A stretch of DNA of 64,000 bases from Planomonospora sp. ID67723 (GCF_015711605.1 NZ_JABTEZ010000001.1:310001-374000), one strand, 5' to 3'. Numbered from the stretch's first letter, positions 17,691 through 26,157 are shown. Made by a program: numbers and translations. The notes: generated from the letters alone by a model not told the origin.

Positions 17691-18791
17691 TCAACGGGTC
17701 CGGCGTGCGATGAAGGCGATGACACCGGTGGCGCCGACCGCCACGGCCAGCCAGAGCGCCACGGCCCCGGCCGGCACCCCCGCGTCACCCTCCTGCCCGC
17801 CGTCCTGGCCGTCCGCCGCCTCCGCGCCGCCCCTCGCCGGCTCTCCACCGGCTTCCGGAGCGGTGCTCGGCTCCGGGGCGGGCGTCGGCGTGGGTGCCGC
17901 CGCCCGGAGGGCCTCCTCGGGCAGCGGCACCCGGTAGACCGGGCTGCCGGCCCCCTCGGTACCGGTCAGCAGCGCCGTGCCGTCGGCTGTGTACGCGATC
18001 GACTCGGCCTGCTCCAGCTGCGGCATCGTCACCTTGGCGAGCTGCTCGCCGGGGGCGCTGTAGACCGTGGCGGAGAAGTAGGTGCGGATCACGAAACTCG
18101 ACCCGTCGGGGGCGTAGGCGGCGTCGGTCGCCATGATCGGCGCGGAGCCGACCCGGCGCAGGATGTTGGTCCTGCCGGTGCGCAGGCGCTTCGGGGCCGC
18201 GTAGACCGACCCGGAGAACTCCTTGCTCACGATGTAGAGCCGCCCGGTACGGGGATGGACCATGACGCCCTCGGCGTTGTGCCCGCCGTCCTCGTAGCGG
18301 AAGCGGTAGCGCACGGCCGGGAGGGTCGCGTCCCGCAGCGAGGCGGGCTCGTGCACCCGGTAGACCGAGATGTCGGGCCAGGCCCCGTCGAAGTTGTCGC
18401 CGATGTCGGCGAACCAGAGCACCCTCCGCCCGGTCTCCGGGTCCGTGGACGCCGCCATGCCCTCCCAGTCACGGGCGACCGCACCCTGCAGGGTGAACGT
18501 CGCCCGGGTCCGCCCGTCGCCGCCGACCGCGAAGAAGACCGGCCCGGCCAGGCTGTCGTTGTGGGTGTAGTAGACGTCCTCGTGCGTCGGCGAGACCGCC
18601 AGCCCGCTCGACTCGGTGATCCGCTCGTCCCGGAACCGGAAGAGGACTCGCTCGCCCTCCCCCTCAACCGGTACGGCCTGCGCCGCGGACCCCGTCTCCG
18701 CCCACGCGCCGGCCCCGGCGAACGCGATCGCCGCGACCATCCCGGCCGCGACGATCCCTCGAATCAGGGCATCCCCCGCACTGCTCCGCAT
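17691..18791 (-). CDS. Exported, membrane-anchored beta-propeller-like protein
   Basis: This 366-aa protein has an N-terminal signal peptide (hydrophobic core about 11-28, AWA site) and a domain of about 230 residues with repeated blades (SSGLAVSPTHEDVYYTHND, GMAASTDPETGRRVLWFADIGDN, ATDAAYAPDGSSFVIRT, ESIAYTADGTALLTGTEG). A Pro/Thr/Glu-rich stalk follows, then one C-terminal TM (VALWLAVAVGATGVIAFIA) and the tail RRTR. It is likely displayed outside the membrane. The ligand is unknown. Its ATG directly follows the TGA of padR (TGAATG), so they form an operon. Confidence 0.75.
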   Translation of the reverse strand: MRSSAGDALIRGIVAAGMVAAIAFAGAGAWAETGSAAQAVPVEGEGERVLFRFRDERITESSGLAVSPTHEDVYYTHNDSLAGPVFFAVGGDGRTRATFTLQGAVARDWEGMAASTDPETGRRVLWFADIGDNFDGAWPDISVYRVHEPASLRDATLPAVRYRFRYEDGGHNAEGVMVHPRTGRLYIVSKEFSGSVYAAPKRLRTGRTNILRRVGSAPIMATDAAYAPDGSSFVIRTYFSATVYSAPGEQLAKVTMPQLEQAESIAYTADGTALLTGTEGAGSPVYRVPLPEEALRAAAPTPTPAPEPSTAPEAGGEPARGGAEAADGQDGGQEGDAGVPAGAVALWLAVAVGATGVIAFIARRTR

Positions 18792-19334
18792 TCAGCCATC
18801 ATGCCCCGACAGCAGCTCGCGCAGGCGCCGCAGGAGGCGCTCGTCCGCGTCGAGGATCGCCGCGGCGTTGTCGAACAGGGCCGCCGCCATCGGGGAGATG
18901 CCCGCTTTCAACTCCCGTCCCCGTTCGGTGTGCTCCCGGGCCGCCGCCAGCTCGGCCTCCGCCCGCGCCAGCCGGGCGAGAGCCGCCTCCCGGGGGAGCA
19001 GGTGGATCCAGGTCGCGGCGAGGGCCAGGGCCGACTGGACCCCGTGGGGTGGTCGGGCCAGGGCGTCGAGCAGCAGGCGGTTCAGCTCGGCCCGGCCCTC
19101 CTCGGTGATCGCATAGACCTTCCTGAGCCGGTCGCCGGTCCGCTCCTCGGCCTCGGTCCGTACCAGGCCGTCCTTCTCCAGCTTGTTCAGCGCGTAGTAG
19201 ACCGAGCCCGGCAACACGGGAGTCCACCGGTCCAGCTCGGCCTCGGCCATGAGCTGGGTGATCTCGTAGCCGTGCATGGGCCGCTGCTGGAGCAGCCCGA
19301 GGACGAGCATGCGCGTGCTGGAGGACAACCGCAC
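18792..19334 (-). CDS. PadR-family transcriptional regulator
   Basis: This 180-aa protein has a PadR winged helix at the N-terminus (MLVLGLLQQRPMHGYEI...PGSVYYALNKLEKDGLVRTE...RKVYAITEEGRAEL) and a long C-terminal helical dimerisation region (PadR C-terminal type). It is abutted by the surface-protein gene and divergent from a serine hydrolase. Three copies of a TAYTCAANNTTGASTA-like dyad fill the shared promoter region, suggesting autoregulation and control of the hydrolase. The GTG at 19334 is the first in-frame start; the RBS GAGGGA is unusually close, so Met-9 remains possible. Confidence 0.88.
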   Translation of the reverse strand: MRLSSSTRMLVLGLLQQRPMHGYEITQLMAEAELDRWTPVLPGSVYYALNKLEKDGLVRTEAEERTGDRLRKVYAITEEGRAELNRLLLDALARPPHGVQSALALAATWIHLLPREAALARLARAEAELAAAREHTERGRELKAGISPMAAALFDNAAAILDADERLLRRLRELLSGHDG

Positions 19335-19349
19335 TCCCTCAACCGTGGA

Positions 19350-19417
19350 TATTCAAGTTTGACTATATCGGGGCCCGCATGCCCTAATACTCAACGTTGA
19401 GTATTCATTCTTGACTA
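19350..19417. promoter_or_regulatory. Cluster of three PadR-type operator dyads
   Basis: Three 16-bp sites fit TAYTCAANNTTGASTA: TATTCAAGTTTGACTA (19350-19365), TACTCAACGTTGAGTA (19388-19403, within a perfect 20-bp palindrome 19386-19405) and TATTCATTCTTGACTA (19402-19417, one mismatch). They occupy the 93-bp gap between padR and the serine hydrolase gene and run up to the hydrolase RBS (AAGGAG). PadR repressors usually bind such dyads at their own promoter, so this is the most likely operator. Confidence 0.7.
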
Positions 19418-19427
19418 AGGAGAGGCG

Positions 19428-20702
19428 ATGAACTGGCGCATCGGAGCCCGGATGCACGCCCTGGTGAGGGCGTACGCGCGGCTCGGCCGCTTCAGCGGGT
19501 CCGTACTGGCCGCCCGGGGCGAGCGGGTGCTGTTGTCCAAGGGATACGGCCTGGCCAGCCATGAGCACGGCCTGCCCAACACTCCGCGGACGGCCTTCCG
19601 CATCGGATCCCAGACCAAGACGTTCACCGCGATCGCGATTCTGCAGCTCCAGGAGCGCGGCATGCTCGACGTCGGTCTTCCCCTGGAGGCGGTACTGCCC
19701 GGTTACCCCGGCGGGGACCGGATCACCCTCCACCACCTGCTGACCAACACCTCGGGCATCCCCGACTACATCACCACCGAGGACTTCACCCGGATCATGG
19801 GCCTGCCCCGGACGCCCGAGGAACTGATCGCGAGCTTCCGCGACCGCCCGGCGCTCTTCGCCCCCGGAGCGCGGATGAGCTACAGCAACTCCGGCTGGGT
19901 GCTGCTCGGCGCCGTGATCGAGCGCCTCACCGGGCAGTCCTACGGCGGCTACGTCCAGCGGGAGATCCTCACCCCCCTCGGCATGGACCGCAGCGGGCTG
20001 GGCCGCCACGGAGACGTGCTCCCCGGCCACGCGGAAGGCTACATGTCCCAGGACGGGCAGGTCGGCCGCACCCCGTACCTCGACAACTCCAACCAGTACG
20101 CCGCCGGGGCCCTGCACGCCACCGCCGAGGACATGCTCGCCTGGGTCCGCGGCCTGAAGGCGGGCGCCGTCCTCGGCCGAGCGTCGCTCAAGCGGCTGGT
20201 CACCCCATACGTCGACGGCTACGCCTACGGCTGCACGTCCTCCGGGGACCGCGTGGAGAGCTCCGGCGGGACCATCGGCTACGTGAGCGTCACCGCGCAC
20301 TACCCGGCCGACGACCTGACCGTGATCGTGTTGTCGAACTTCGAGAACGCCGCCTACGCCGAGATCGAGGCGGGGCTGGCCGCGATCGCCCGCGGCGAGC
20401 CGTACGAGCCGCCGGGCGAGCGGGTCTTCGTCCCGGCCGACCCTGCGGTGTTCGATTCCTACGTGGGCCGCTACGAGTGCTCGTTCATGGGGCGGACCTC
20501 GACGATCGAGGTGACGGCGGAGGGGGAGAGTCTGATGGTGGAGGTCCACGGCCTGAAGAAGACCGAGCTGCGGCCGATGTCGCGCACGCACTACTTCGCC
20601 AGGATGAAGGGCGAGGTCGAGCTGACGTTCGTCGGCGAGCCGGCCCGGGAAATCGCGATGCTCTGGAGCGGCCACGAGGTCACCGCCCACCGCATCGCCT
20701 GA
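19428..20702 (+). CDS. Serine hydrolase, beta-lactamase/penicillin-binding protein family
   Basis: This 424-aa class C beta-lactamase-fold enzyme has the S-x-x-K motif S61-Q-T-K64 (RIGSQTKTFTA), the Y-x-N motif Y152-S-N154, and a KTG-like SSGGTIGY near 283. A C-terminal domain of about 90 residues with beta-strand character follows (lipocalin-like, as in EstB/D-aminopeptidase relatives). No signal peptide is evident, so it is probably cytoplasmic. It could be an esterase, a D-amino-acid peptidase or a beta-lactam hydrolase. The RBS AAGGAG precedes the ATG. It is divergent from padR and probably repressed by it. Confidence 0.87.
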   Translation: MNWRIGARMHALVRAYARLGRFSGSVLAARGERVLLSKGYGLASHEHGLPNTPRTAFRIGSQTKTFTAIAILQLQERGMLDVGLPLEAVLPGYPGGDRITLHHLLTNTSGIPDYITTEDFTRIMGLPRTPEELIASFRDRPALFAPGARMSYSNSGWVLLGAVIERLTGQSYGGYVQREILTPLGMDRSGLGRHGDVLPGHAEGYMSQDGQVGRTPYLDNSNQYAAGALHATAEDMLAWVRGLKAGAVLGRASLKRLVTPYVDGYAYGCTSSGDRVESSGGTIGYVSVTAHYPADDLTVIVLSNFENAAYAEIEAGLAAIARGEPYEPPGERVFVPADPAVFDSYVGRYECSFMGRTSTIEVTAEGESLMVEVHGLKKTELRPMSRTHYFARMKGEVELTFVGEPAREIAMLWSGHEVTAHRIA

Positions 20703-20828
20703 CCGCGGCAGGCGGCCTGAGCGAGGATCCCACCGATGATCCCGGCTCCGGATCGGAAAACCCGGGAAGGGGTGGCGGGCTGTGGAGAAGAAAGAGTGTC
20801 CTGTTCCTCCGGCAGGGGAGACCCTTGC

Positions 20829-21365
20829 ATGATCACAGTTCCCGACGAGGCGTCGATCGCCGACCCCGAGCGGTTCGGCGCAGTGTTCGACGCCCACTAC
20901 GAGGAGATCCGCCGCTACATCGGGCGGCGGCTCGACCTCGACATCGCCGAGGATCTCGCGGCCGATACCTTCCTGATCGCCTTCCGCCGGCGCGACCGGT
21001 TCGATCCCGCGCGGGGCGCCGTGCGGCCCTGGCTGTACGGCATCGCCACCAACCTGATCGGCCGGCACCGCCGGGCAGAGCTGCGCCGCTACCGGATCCT
21101 GGCCAAGGCCGGGCCGGACCCGGACGACGACGGCCACGACCAGCGGGTGGCGGACCGCGTCACGGCGGGGGTGACGGTCGGCCGGCTCTCGGGGGCGCTG
21201 GCGCGGCTGTCACGCGGGGAACGCGACACGATCCTGCTCTCCGCCTACGGCGGGCTCACCTACGAGGAGATCGCTGAGGCCCTCGGGGTGGCCTACGGCA
21301 CCGTGGCATCCCGGCTCAGCCGGGCCAGGACCAAACTGCGCGGCTGGCTGGGAGTGGAGATCTGA
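20829..21365 (+). CDS. ECF-type RNA polymerase sigma factor
   Basis: This 178-aa sigma-70 protein has region 2 (FDAHYEEIRRYIGRRL...AEDLAADTFLIAFRRRDRF...RPWLYGIATNLIGRHRR) and region 4 (LSRGERDTILLSAYGGLTYEEIAEALGVAYGTVASRLSRARTKLR). The ATG at 20829 follows an RBS GGGGAGA; an upstream in-frame ATG would add a Cys-rich unlike-coding stretch and is rejected. It overlaps the next gene by one base (TGATG), so that gene's product is probably its functional partner. Confidence 0.9.
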   Translation: MITVPDEASIADPERFGAVFDAHYEEIRRYIGRRLDLDIAEDLAADTFLIAFRRRDRFDPARGAVRPWLYGIATNLIGRHRRAELRRYRILAKAGPDPDDDGHDQRVADRVTAGVTVGRLSGALARLSRGERDTILLSAYGGLTYEEIAEALGVAYGTVASRLSRARTKLRGWLGVEI

Positions 21366-22531
21366 TGGACGATTTCAAGATTATCGACGACGTGATGCCC
21401 GACGTCCCCTTCCCGGCGGCCGGCACGGTCGCAGAGGCGAGGGCCCGCGTGTTCCGCCCCCGTCGCCGCCGCTCCCCCGCGTGGGCGGGGATCGTGACGG
21501 TGGCCGCGTCCGCGGCCACCGTCACGGTGATCGGCGCTGCCGTCGCCGTCCCCCGGCTGGGAGACGGCGCGAGGAACGGGACGGGAGGCGGTGTGACGGT
21601 CGCGGCCACCGATCCGGGCCCCGGTCCGAGCGCCCGTTCGAGTGCGGGAGTGAGTGCCGGGGGAGTGCTCGACGCCGTCGCGGACCGGCTGGCCCGGCGG
21701 GAGGAGCGCGGGCGCGCGAACTGGCGCGTGGAGATGGACCGGTTCGCCCGGTCGTCGTTCGACGGGGGGGCGTTCCTGGTCGAGGACCGGGGCAGGGAGG
21801 TCCATTGGGCGGGTCCGGACGGCCCCATCGCCACCGAGGCCTCCGCGATCGGGGCCGAGCCCCTCACCGCCGCCGACCGGGCGGCATGGGAGAAGGCGGG
21901 CTCGCCCCGGATCTGCGGGACGGACAGCAACTGCGAGAACGACCAGATCCCCTACGGCCGCACCCGGTACATTCCGGTCTCCTCGGGCGACTACCAACTG
22001 TCCAGCGTCCGGTTGAGCCCGCGGGAGCTCCGCAGGCTGCCGCAGGATCCGGCAGAGCTGAAGGCGGAGATCATGTCGCGCTGGGCGGCGGCGTTGAAGG
22101 GGATCGAGAACAGCGACGCCCCCGCCGGAGGGGACGTCCCCTCGGACGGTGACATCGTGTGGTGGGTGGGCACGCGCCTGCTCACCGAGGTCCCGGCCAC
22201 CCCTCCGGTCCGGGCGGCCGCCCTGCGCATGCTGTCCGCCCTGCCGGACGTGCGGGTCGCCGACGACGTCCGGGACGTCGGGGGGCGGGCGGGCCTGGCC
22301 CTCACGCGCGACACCGGCGGGCCGTACGCGGAGCGGATCGTGATCGACCGCGCCACGGGCGACCCCCTGGCGCTGGAGGAGGTGCTCACCGCGCCCGTGC
22401 CCGATCTGAAGGGCCTTCCGGCCGGAGGCGTGGCCTTCTCCCGGCTGGTGCGGCGGATCGGCTGGACCGACGACGCCCCCGCCCTGCCCGAGGGCTGTAC
22501 GCCGCGAGCGAAGAAGGAGTGCCTTCGCTGA
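21365..22531 (+). CDS. CU044_5270-family membrane protein, sigma-factor partner
   Basis: This 388-aa protein has a cytoplasmic N-terminus of about 40 residues ending in a basic RPRRRRS stretch, one TM (AWAGIVTVAASAATVTVIGAAVAV), and a large extracytoplasmic domain with two Cys (ICGTDSNCEN) plus two more near the C-terminus. The family is common in actinobacteria, typically downstream of an ECF sigma gene, as here. An anti-sigma or sensor role is inferred from the one-base overlap; no anti-sigma domain is recognised. Confidence 0.82.
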   Translation: MDDFKIIDDVMPDVPFPAAGTVAEARARVFRPRRRRSPAWAGIVTVAASAATVTVIGAAVAVPRLGDGARNGTGGGVTVAATDPGPGPSARSSAGVSAGGVLDAVADRLARREERGRANWRVEMDRFARSSFDGGAFLVEDRGREVHWAGPDGPIATEASAIGAEPLTAADRAAWEKAGSPRICGTDSNCENDQIPYGRTRYIPVSSGDYQLSSVRLSPRELRRLPQDPAELKAEIMSRWAAALKGIENSDAPAGGDVPSDGDIVWWVGTRLLTEVPATPPVRAAALRMLSALPDVRVADDVRDVGGRAGLALTRDTGGPYAERIVIDRATGDPLALEEVLTAPVPDLKGLPAGGVAFSRLVRRIGWTDDAPALPEGCTPRAKKECLR

Positions 22532-22536
22532 GGGAT

Positions 22537-22569
22537 GGGGGTCCGCAGGCGGCACACGCCCGGACCCCC
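22537..22569. terminator. Strong hairpin terminator after the sigma-factor operon
   Basis: GGGGGTCCG (22537-22545) pairs perfectly with CGGACCCCC (22561-22569), and the loop contains a further GGCG/CGCC helix. It begins six bases after the CU044_5270 stop codon and separates that operon from the aldo/keto reductase promoter. Confidence 0.7.
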
Positions 22570-22576
22570 CGAAGCA

Positions 22577-22607
22577 TGACTCGCCTGGAGTGCACTCCAG
22601 GTACCTA
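22577..22607 (+). promoter_or_regulatory. MerR-type promoter with 19-bp spacer
   Basis: A TGACTC -35 element (22577-22582) and TACCTA -10 element (22602-22607) are separated by 19 bp filled by the perfect palindrome CCTGGAGTGCACTCCAGG (22584-22601). An overlong spacer carrying a dyad is the hallmark of promoters activated by MerR-family regulators. The ATG follows 11 bp after the -10, so the transcript has almost no leader. No merR gene lies in this window. Confidence 0.75.
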
Positions 22608-22618
22608 GGGTGGAATCC

Positions 22619-23587
22619 ATGGATTACACGCAGCTTGGCCGTACCGGCCTGAAGGTCAGCCGGCTCTGCCTGGGCACCATGAACTTCGGCCCCGAGACCA
22701 CGGAGGAAGACTCCTTCGCGATCATGGACCGGGCCCACGACCTGGGGATCAACTTCTTCGACACAGCCAACGTCTACGGCTGGAAGAAGGGCGAGGGCAT
22801 CACCGAGAACATCATCGGGCGATGGTTCGCCCAGGGCGGCGGCCGCCGCGAGAAGACGGTCATCGCCACCAAGCTCTACGGCGGCATGGGCGACTGGCCC
22901 AACGAGGACCGGCTCTCGGCGCTCAACATCCGCCGGGCCTGCGACGCCTCGCTCAAGCGCATGCAGACCGACTACATCGATCTGTACCAGGCCCACCACG
23001 TCGACCGGAACACCCCGTTCGAGGAGTTCTGGGAGGCCATGGACATCCTGAAGCAGCAGGGCAAGATCCTGTACGTCGGTTCGTCCAACTTCGCGGGCTG
23101 GCACATCGCCAAGGCGCAGGAGACCGCCCGCCGCCGCAACAGCGTCGGCCTGGTCTCCGAGCAGTCCCACTACAACCTGCTCGTCCGTGCCGCCGAGCTT
23201 GAGGTCATCCCGGCGTGCGAGGACTACGGGCTCGGCCTGATCCCGTGGAGCCCTCTCGCGGGCGGCCTGCTCGGCGGCATCCTGCGGAAGATCGACAAGG
23301 GCCGCTCGGCCTCGGAGACCATGGTCAAGGAGCTGGGCAAGCACCGCGACAAGATCGAGCGGTACGAGGCCTTCTGCGACGAGCTCGGCGAGGACCCGGC
23401 CAACGTCGGCCTGGCCTGGCTGCTGCACCAGCGGGCGGTCACCGCGCCGATCATCGGTCCGCGCACGCTGGAGCAGCTCGACGGCACCGTCAAGACCCTG
23501 GAGATCGAGCTCGACGAGAAGGCCCTGGCCCGCCTCGACGAGATCTTCCCCGGCTTCAAGACGGCTCCCGAGGAGTATGCCTGGTAG
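22619..23587 (+). CDS. Aldo/keto reductase
   Basis: This 322-aa NADPH-dependent (beta/alpha)8 reductase has the catalytic tetrad D48, Y53, K85 and a His in YQAHHVD (about 126). The start motif MDYTQLGRTGLKVSRLCLGTM and the C-terminal cofactor site PIIGPRTLEQL are typical of the YdhF/AKR11-like branch. The ATG at 22619 is preferred over the GTG at 22610, because the family starts at MDYTQLG and the -10 lies immediately upstream. It probably reduces toxic aldehydes or ketones, consistent with control by a MerR-type stress regulator. Confidence 0.92.
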   Translation: MDYTQLGRTGLKVSRLCLGTMNFGPETTEEDSFAIMDRAHDLGINFFDTANVYGWKKGEGITENIIGRWFAQGGGRREKTVIATKLYGGMGDWPNEDRLSALNIRRACDASLKRMQTDYIDLYQAHHVDRNTPFEEFWEAMDILKQQGKILYVGSSNFAGWHIAKAQETARRRNSVGLVSEQSHYNLLVRAAELEVIPACEDYGLGLIPWSPLAGGLLGGILRKIDKGRSASETMVKELGKHRDKIERYEAFCDELGEDPANVGLAWLLHQRAVTAPIIGPRTLEQLDGTVKTLEIELDEKALARLDEIFPGFKTAPEEYAW

Positions 23588-23594
23588 GAGGCGC

Positions 23595-23678
23595 TCAGGA
23601 GATCAGGGAGCCGATCACCACGAGGAGCACGAGCAGTGCGAGCACCGTGGGCAGCAGCCAGCGACGGGGACGATCCAC
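23595..23678 (-). CDS. Candidate 27-aa single-pass membrane protein
   Basis: A GTG-initiated frame encodes VDRPRRWLLPT followed by a strongly hydrophobic stretch (VLALLVLLVVIGSLIS) and TGA. The basic N-terminus followed by one TM helix is the usual look of actinobacterial small membrane proteins. It begins 10 nt downstream of the thpR stop on the same strand, so it could be co-translated. The RBS is weak, and no homologue is known to me. Confidence 0.4.
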   Translation of the reverse strand: MDRPRRWLLPTVLALLVLLVVIGSLIS

Positions 23679-23688
23679 GCCCTGGAGC

Positions 23689-24300
23689 CTAGTCCCGCCC
23701 ACCGGGTGCCCGTGCCGTCAGGGGCCATTCCGCAACCGTCTCGTAGCGGACCCTGGCCCCGAGGTGGCTCCGCACCAGGTGTACGGCTCCCGCCTCCCAG
23801 GGGGTTCCGGCGAACGGCCCGAGGGCCTCGACCAGAGGGCTCACGTCGGCGTCGGCACGCAGCCTGGCGAGGGTGAGGTGCGGCCGGAACCGCTTGCCCT
23901 CGTCCGCCTGAACGGCTCCCGCCCGCCGGGCCCCCGCCATGACGGACTCGGCCAGCCGGACGATCCTGGGGCGTCCCCGCCCCGGACCCGCCCCGCCGGG
24001 TGACTCCGTGCAGTCGCGCAGCCCGGCCCAGAGGACGCGCGCCCGGCGGGCCGAGGGGAACGCGCCCGCGCCGGTGAAGGCCAGCGTCATCGGCGCGTGG
24101 CGCGACGCCGCGCGCCCGAGCCGGATCTCCAGCTCGGGCAGGACCTCCTCCGCCACCTCGCCCAGGAACGCCAGCGTCAGATGCCAGTTCTCCTGATCGA
24201 TCCAGCGCAGGTGCGGCCAGGCGGCGTGATGGGGTTCGAGCGCGCGGGCGAGCTCATCGCGCACCGGCTGCGGCGGCAGCAACCCCGCGAACAGTCGCAT
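23689..24300 (-). CDS. thpR: RNA 2',3'-cyclic phosphodiesterase (2'-5' RNA ligase family)
   Basis: This 203-aa 2H phosphoesterase carries two H-x-T motifs, H40-L-T42 (WHLTLAFLGEV) and H141-L-T143 (FRPHLTLARL), that form the active site opening 2',3'-cyclic phosphates on RNA. The start ATG has an excellent RBS (AGGAGGTCGC). The gene begins 47 nt inside the 3' end of the upstream MFS gene in another frame, so translation is probably coupled. Confidence 0.9.
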   Translation of the reverse strand: MRLFAGLLPPQPVRDELARALEPHHAAWPHLRWIDQENWHLTLAFLGEVAEEVLPELEIRLGRAASRHAPMTLAFTGAGAFPSARRARVLWAGLRDCTESPGGAGPGRGRPRIVRLAESVMAGARRAGAVQADEGKRFRPHLTLARLRADADVSPLVEALGPFAGTPWEAGAVHLVRSHLGARVRYETVAEWPLTARAPGGRD

Positions 24301-25498
24301 GCGACCTCCTGCCGATCACCTTCGTCAGCATTATCGCCGCACCGACGCCGAGCAGGGTGAGCGCCCCGCCGACCACGACGCCCGCGCGCGGACCGCCGAG
24401 GTCGGCGATCCAGCCGAGCAGCGGTGCGCCGACGGGGGCGCCGCCGGTGAACACCAGCACGTAGATGCCCATCACCCGGCCCCGCATCTCCGGCGAGGCG
24501 GCGAGCTGGACGCTGGAGTTGGCGGAGGTGTTGACCGAGATCAGCGCGATGCCGGTGGGGACGAGGAGGAGCAGGTAGAGGGGGTACCACGGCGCCAGGC
24601 CGGTGGCGATCTGGAAGAGACCGAACGAGACCGCGCCGCCGATCAGCAGCCGCCGGCTGGGCCGTACCCGCCGGGCCGCCATCAGCGCGCCGCCCAGCGC
24701 GCCGACCGCGAACACGCTGGAGGCCAGCCCGAAGGAGGCCGCACCCGAACCGAAGACCTCGCTGGACATCAGCGCGATCGACATCGAGAACGACTGCGTG
24801 CACAGCGAGACGAACGCGACCAGCAGGATCGGCATGAGAAGCTCCTGCCGGTCCAGTACGTAGCGCAGGCCCTCGCGGAGCTGGCCCTTGTCCCGGGAGA
24901 CCGGTTCGGGAGTGGTCAGCTCCGAGGTGCGCATCATCGCCAGGCCTCCGAGGACGGCGAGGAACGAGACCGCGTTGATCAGGAAGATCGGTCCGGTGCC
25001 GCCGAGCACGTGGATGAGCACGCCCGCCACCGCCGGGCCGACGACGCGGGCCAGGTTGAAGCTGGAGGCGTTCAGCGCGATGGCGTTGGGCAGGTCCTTG
25101 CGGCCGACCATCTCGACCACGAACGACTGCCGCGTCGGCACCTCGACGCAGGCGATGAGGCCGAGCACGAAGGCCATCACGTAGACGTGCCACTCCCGTG
25201 CCGCGCCGGTCACGACGAGCGCCCCCATGGTCAGCGCGAGCACGCCCAGGAGCGACTGCGCGACGAGCAGCACCCGCCGCTTGGGATAGCGGTCGGCGAT
25301 CATGCCGCCCCAGAGGCCGAACAGCAGCATCGGGAGGAACTGCAGCGCGGTGGTCACGCCCAGCGCGGTGGCGCTGCCGCCCGTCAGACCCAGCACGAGC
25401 AGGTCCTGCGCGGTGCGCTGCATCCATCCGCCGGCGTTGGAGACCACGCCGCCGATCGCGAAGAGCCGGTAGTTGTGGTTGCGCAACGAGCGGAACAT
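24254..25498 (-). CDS. MFS transporter, EntS/MFS_3-type exporter
   Basis: From the ATG at 25498 this is a 414-aa, 12-TM major facilitator. It opens FRSLRNHNYRLFAIGGVVSNAGGWMQR and has the loop-2 motif GMIADRYPKRRVLL. This family includes enterobactin and drug exporters. The reading frame stays open with coding-like codon use upstream, past the marR stop to a GTG at 25792 inside marR. A longer form with an acidic/Pro-rich and then basic (KKLGWRARLRRRR) cytoplasmic N-terminus is therefore possible. It lies downstream of marR on the same strand and is likely regulated by it. Confidence 0.88.
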   Translation of the reverse strand: MFRSLRNHNYRLFAIGGVVSNAGGWMQRTAQDLLVLGLTGGSATALGVTTALQFLPMLLFGLWGGMIADRYPKRRVLLVAQSLLGVLALTMGALVVTGAAREWHVYVMAFVLGLIACVEVPTRQSFVVEMVGRKDLPNAIALNASSFNLARVVGPAVAGVLIHVLGGTGPIFLINAVSFLAVLGGLAMMRTSELTTPEPVSRDKGQLREGLRYVLDRQELLMPILLVAFVSLCTQSFSMSIALMSSEVFGSGAASFGLASSVFAVGALGGALMAARRVRPSRRLLIGGAVSFGLFQIATGLAPWYPLYLLLLVPTGIALISVNTSANSSVQLAASPEMRGRVMGIYVLVFTGGAPVGAPLLGWIADLGGPRAGVVVGGALTLLGVGAAIMLTKVIGRRSHATVRGVAAAAAGAR

Positions 25499-25698
25499 CC
25501 CGCCCCGCGCCTCCGGCACCACCTGGGCGGTTGCGGTCTCCACGGCCTGGGTCTCGCGTGCGGACGCCTCCCGCGCGATCCTCCGCCGGCGCAGCCGCGC
25601 CCGCCATCCCAGCTTCTTGCCGGGTACGGCGGGCGGCTCGGAACCCGGCGCCTCGGCCCCTGCGGGGACGGCCGAGGCGCCGGGTTCCTCGGGCTCGG

Positions 25699-26157
25699 CT
25701 AGATCCGGCTGAGCTTCTCCAGAATCGGAGCCGCCTGCCGGAGCACCGCCCTCTCCTCGGGTGTCAGCTCCTTCAACCGCTGCGTCAGCCACGCCTCTCT
25801 GAGGCGCCGTTCCTCTTTCAGCAACGCCGAGCCCTCCGCGGTCACGCTCACCGTCACCTGCCGCCGGTCGGTCGGGTGCGGTGTACGCGAGAGGAGCCCC
25901 CGCTCTTCCAGCGCGGCGATCACGCGCGTCATCGAGGGCGGCTGCACCTTCTCGCGCTCGGCCAATTCGCCGGGGGTTATCCCGGAATGCAGTTCCACGG
26001 CGACGAGCGTCGCGACCTGGGTGGGGGTCAGCGAGTGGCCCGTCCCCTGCCTGCGCAGCCGCCTGGTCAGTCGTGCCAGTGACACGCGCAGCGCGGACGC
26101 CAGACCGGCGTCGCTGCGCAGGTTCGCGACGGGGTCCTTCCTGGGTGGGGTGTTCAT
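25699..26157 (-). CDS. MarR-family transcriptional regulator
   Basis: This 152-aa winged-helix protein has recognition region GITPGELAEREKVQPPSMTRVIAALEERGLLSRTPHPTDRRQVTVSVTAEG, the classic MarR motif with the D-R wing residues. It is the first gene of a marR-MFS-thpR block. A nested dyad covers its start region, fitting the usual autorepression released by a small ligand that the MFS pump exports. Confidence 0.92.
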   Translation of the reverse strand: MNTPPRKDPVANLRSDAGLASALRVSLARLTRRLRRQGTGHSLTPTQVATLVAVELHSGITPGELAEREKVQPPSMTRVIAALEERGLLSRTPHPTDRRQVTVSVTAEGSALLKEERRLREAWLTQRLKELTPEERAVLRQAAPILEKLSRI

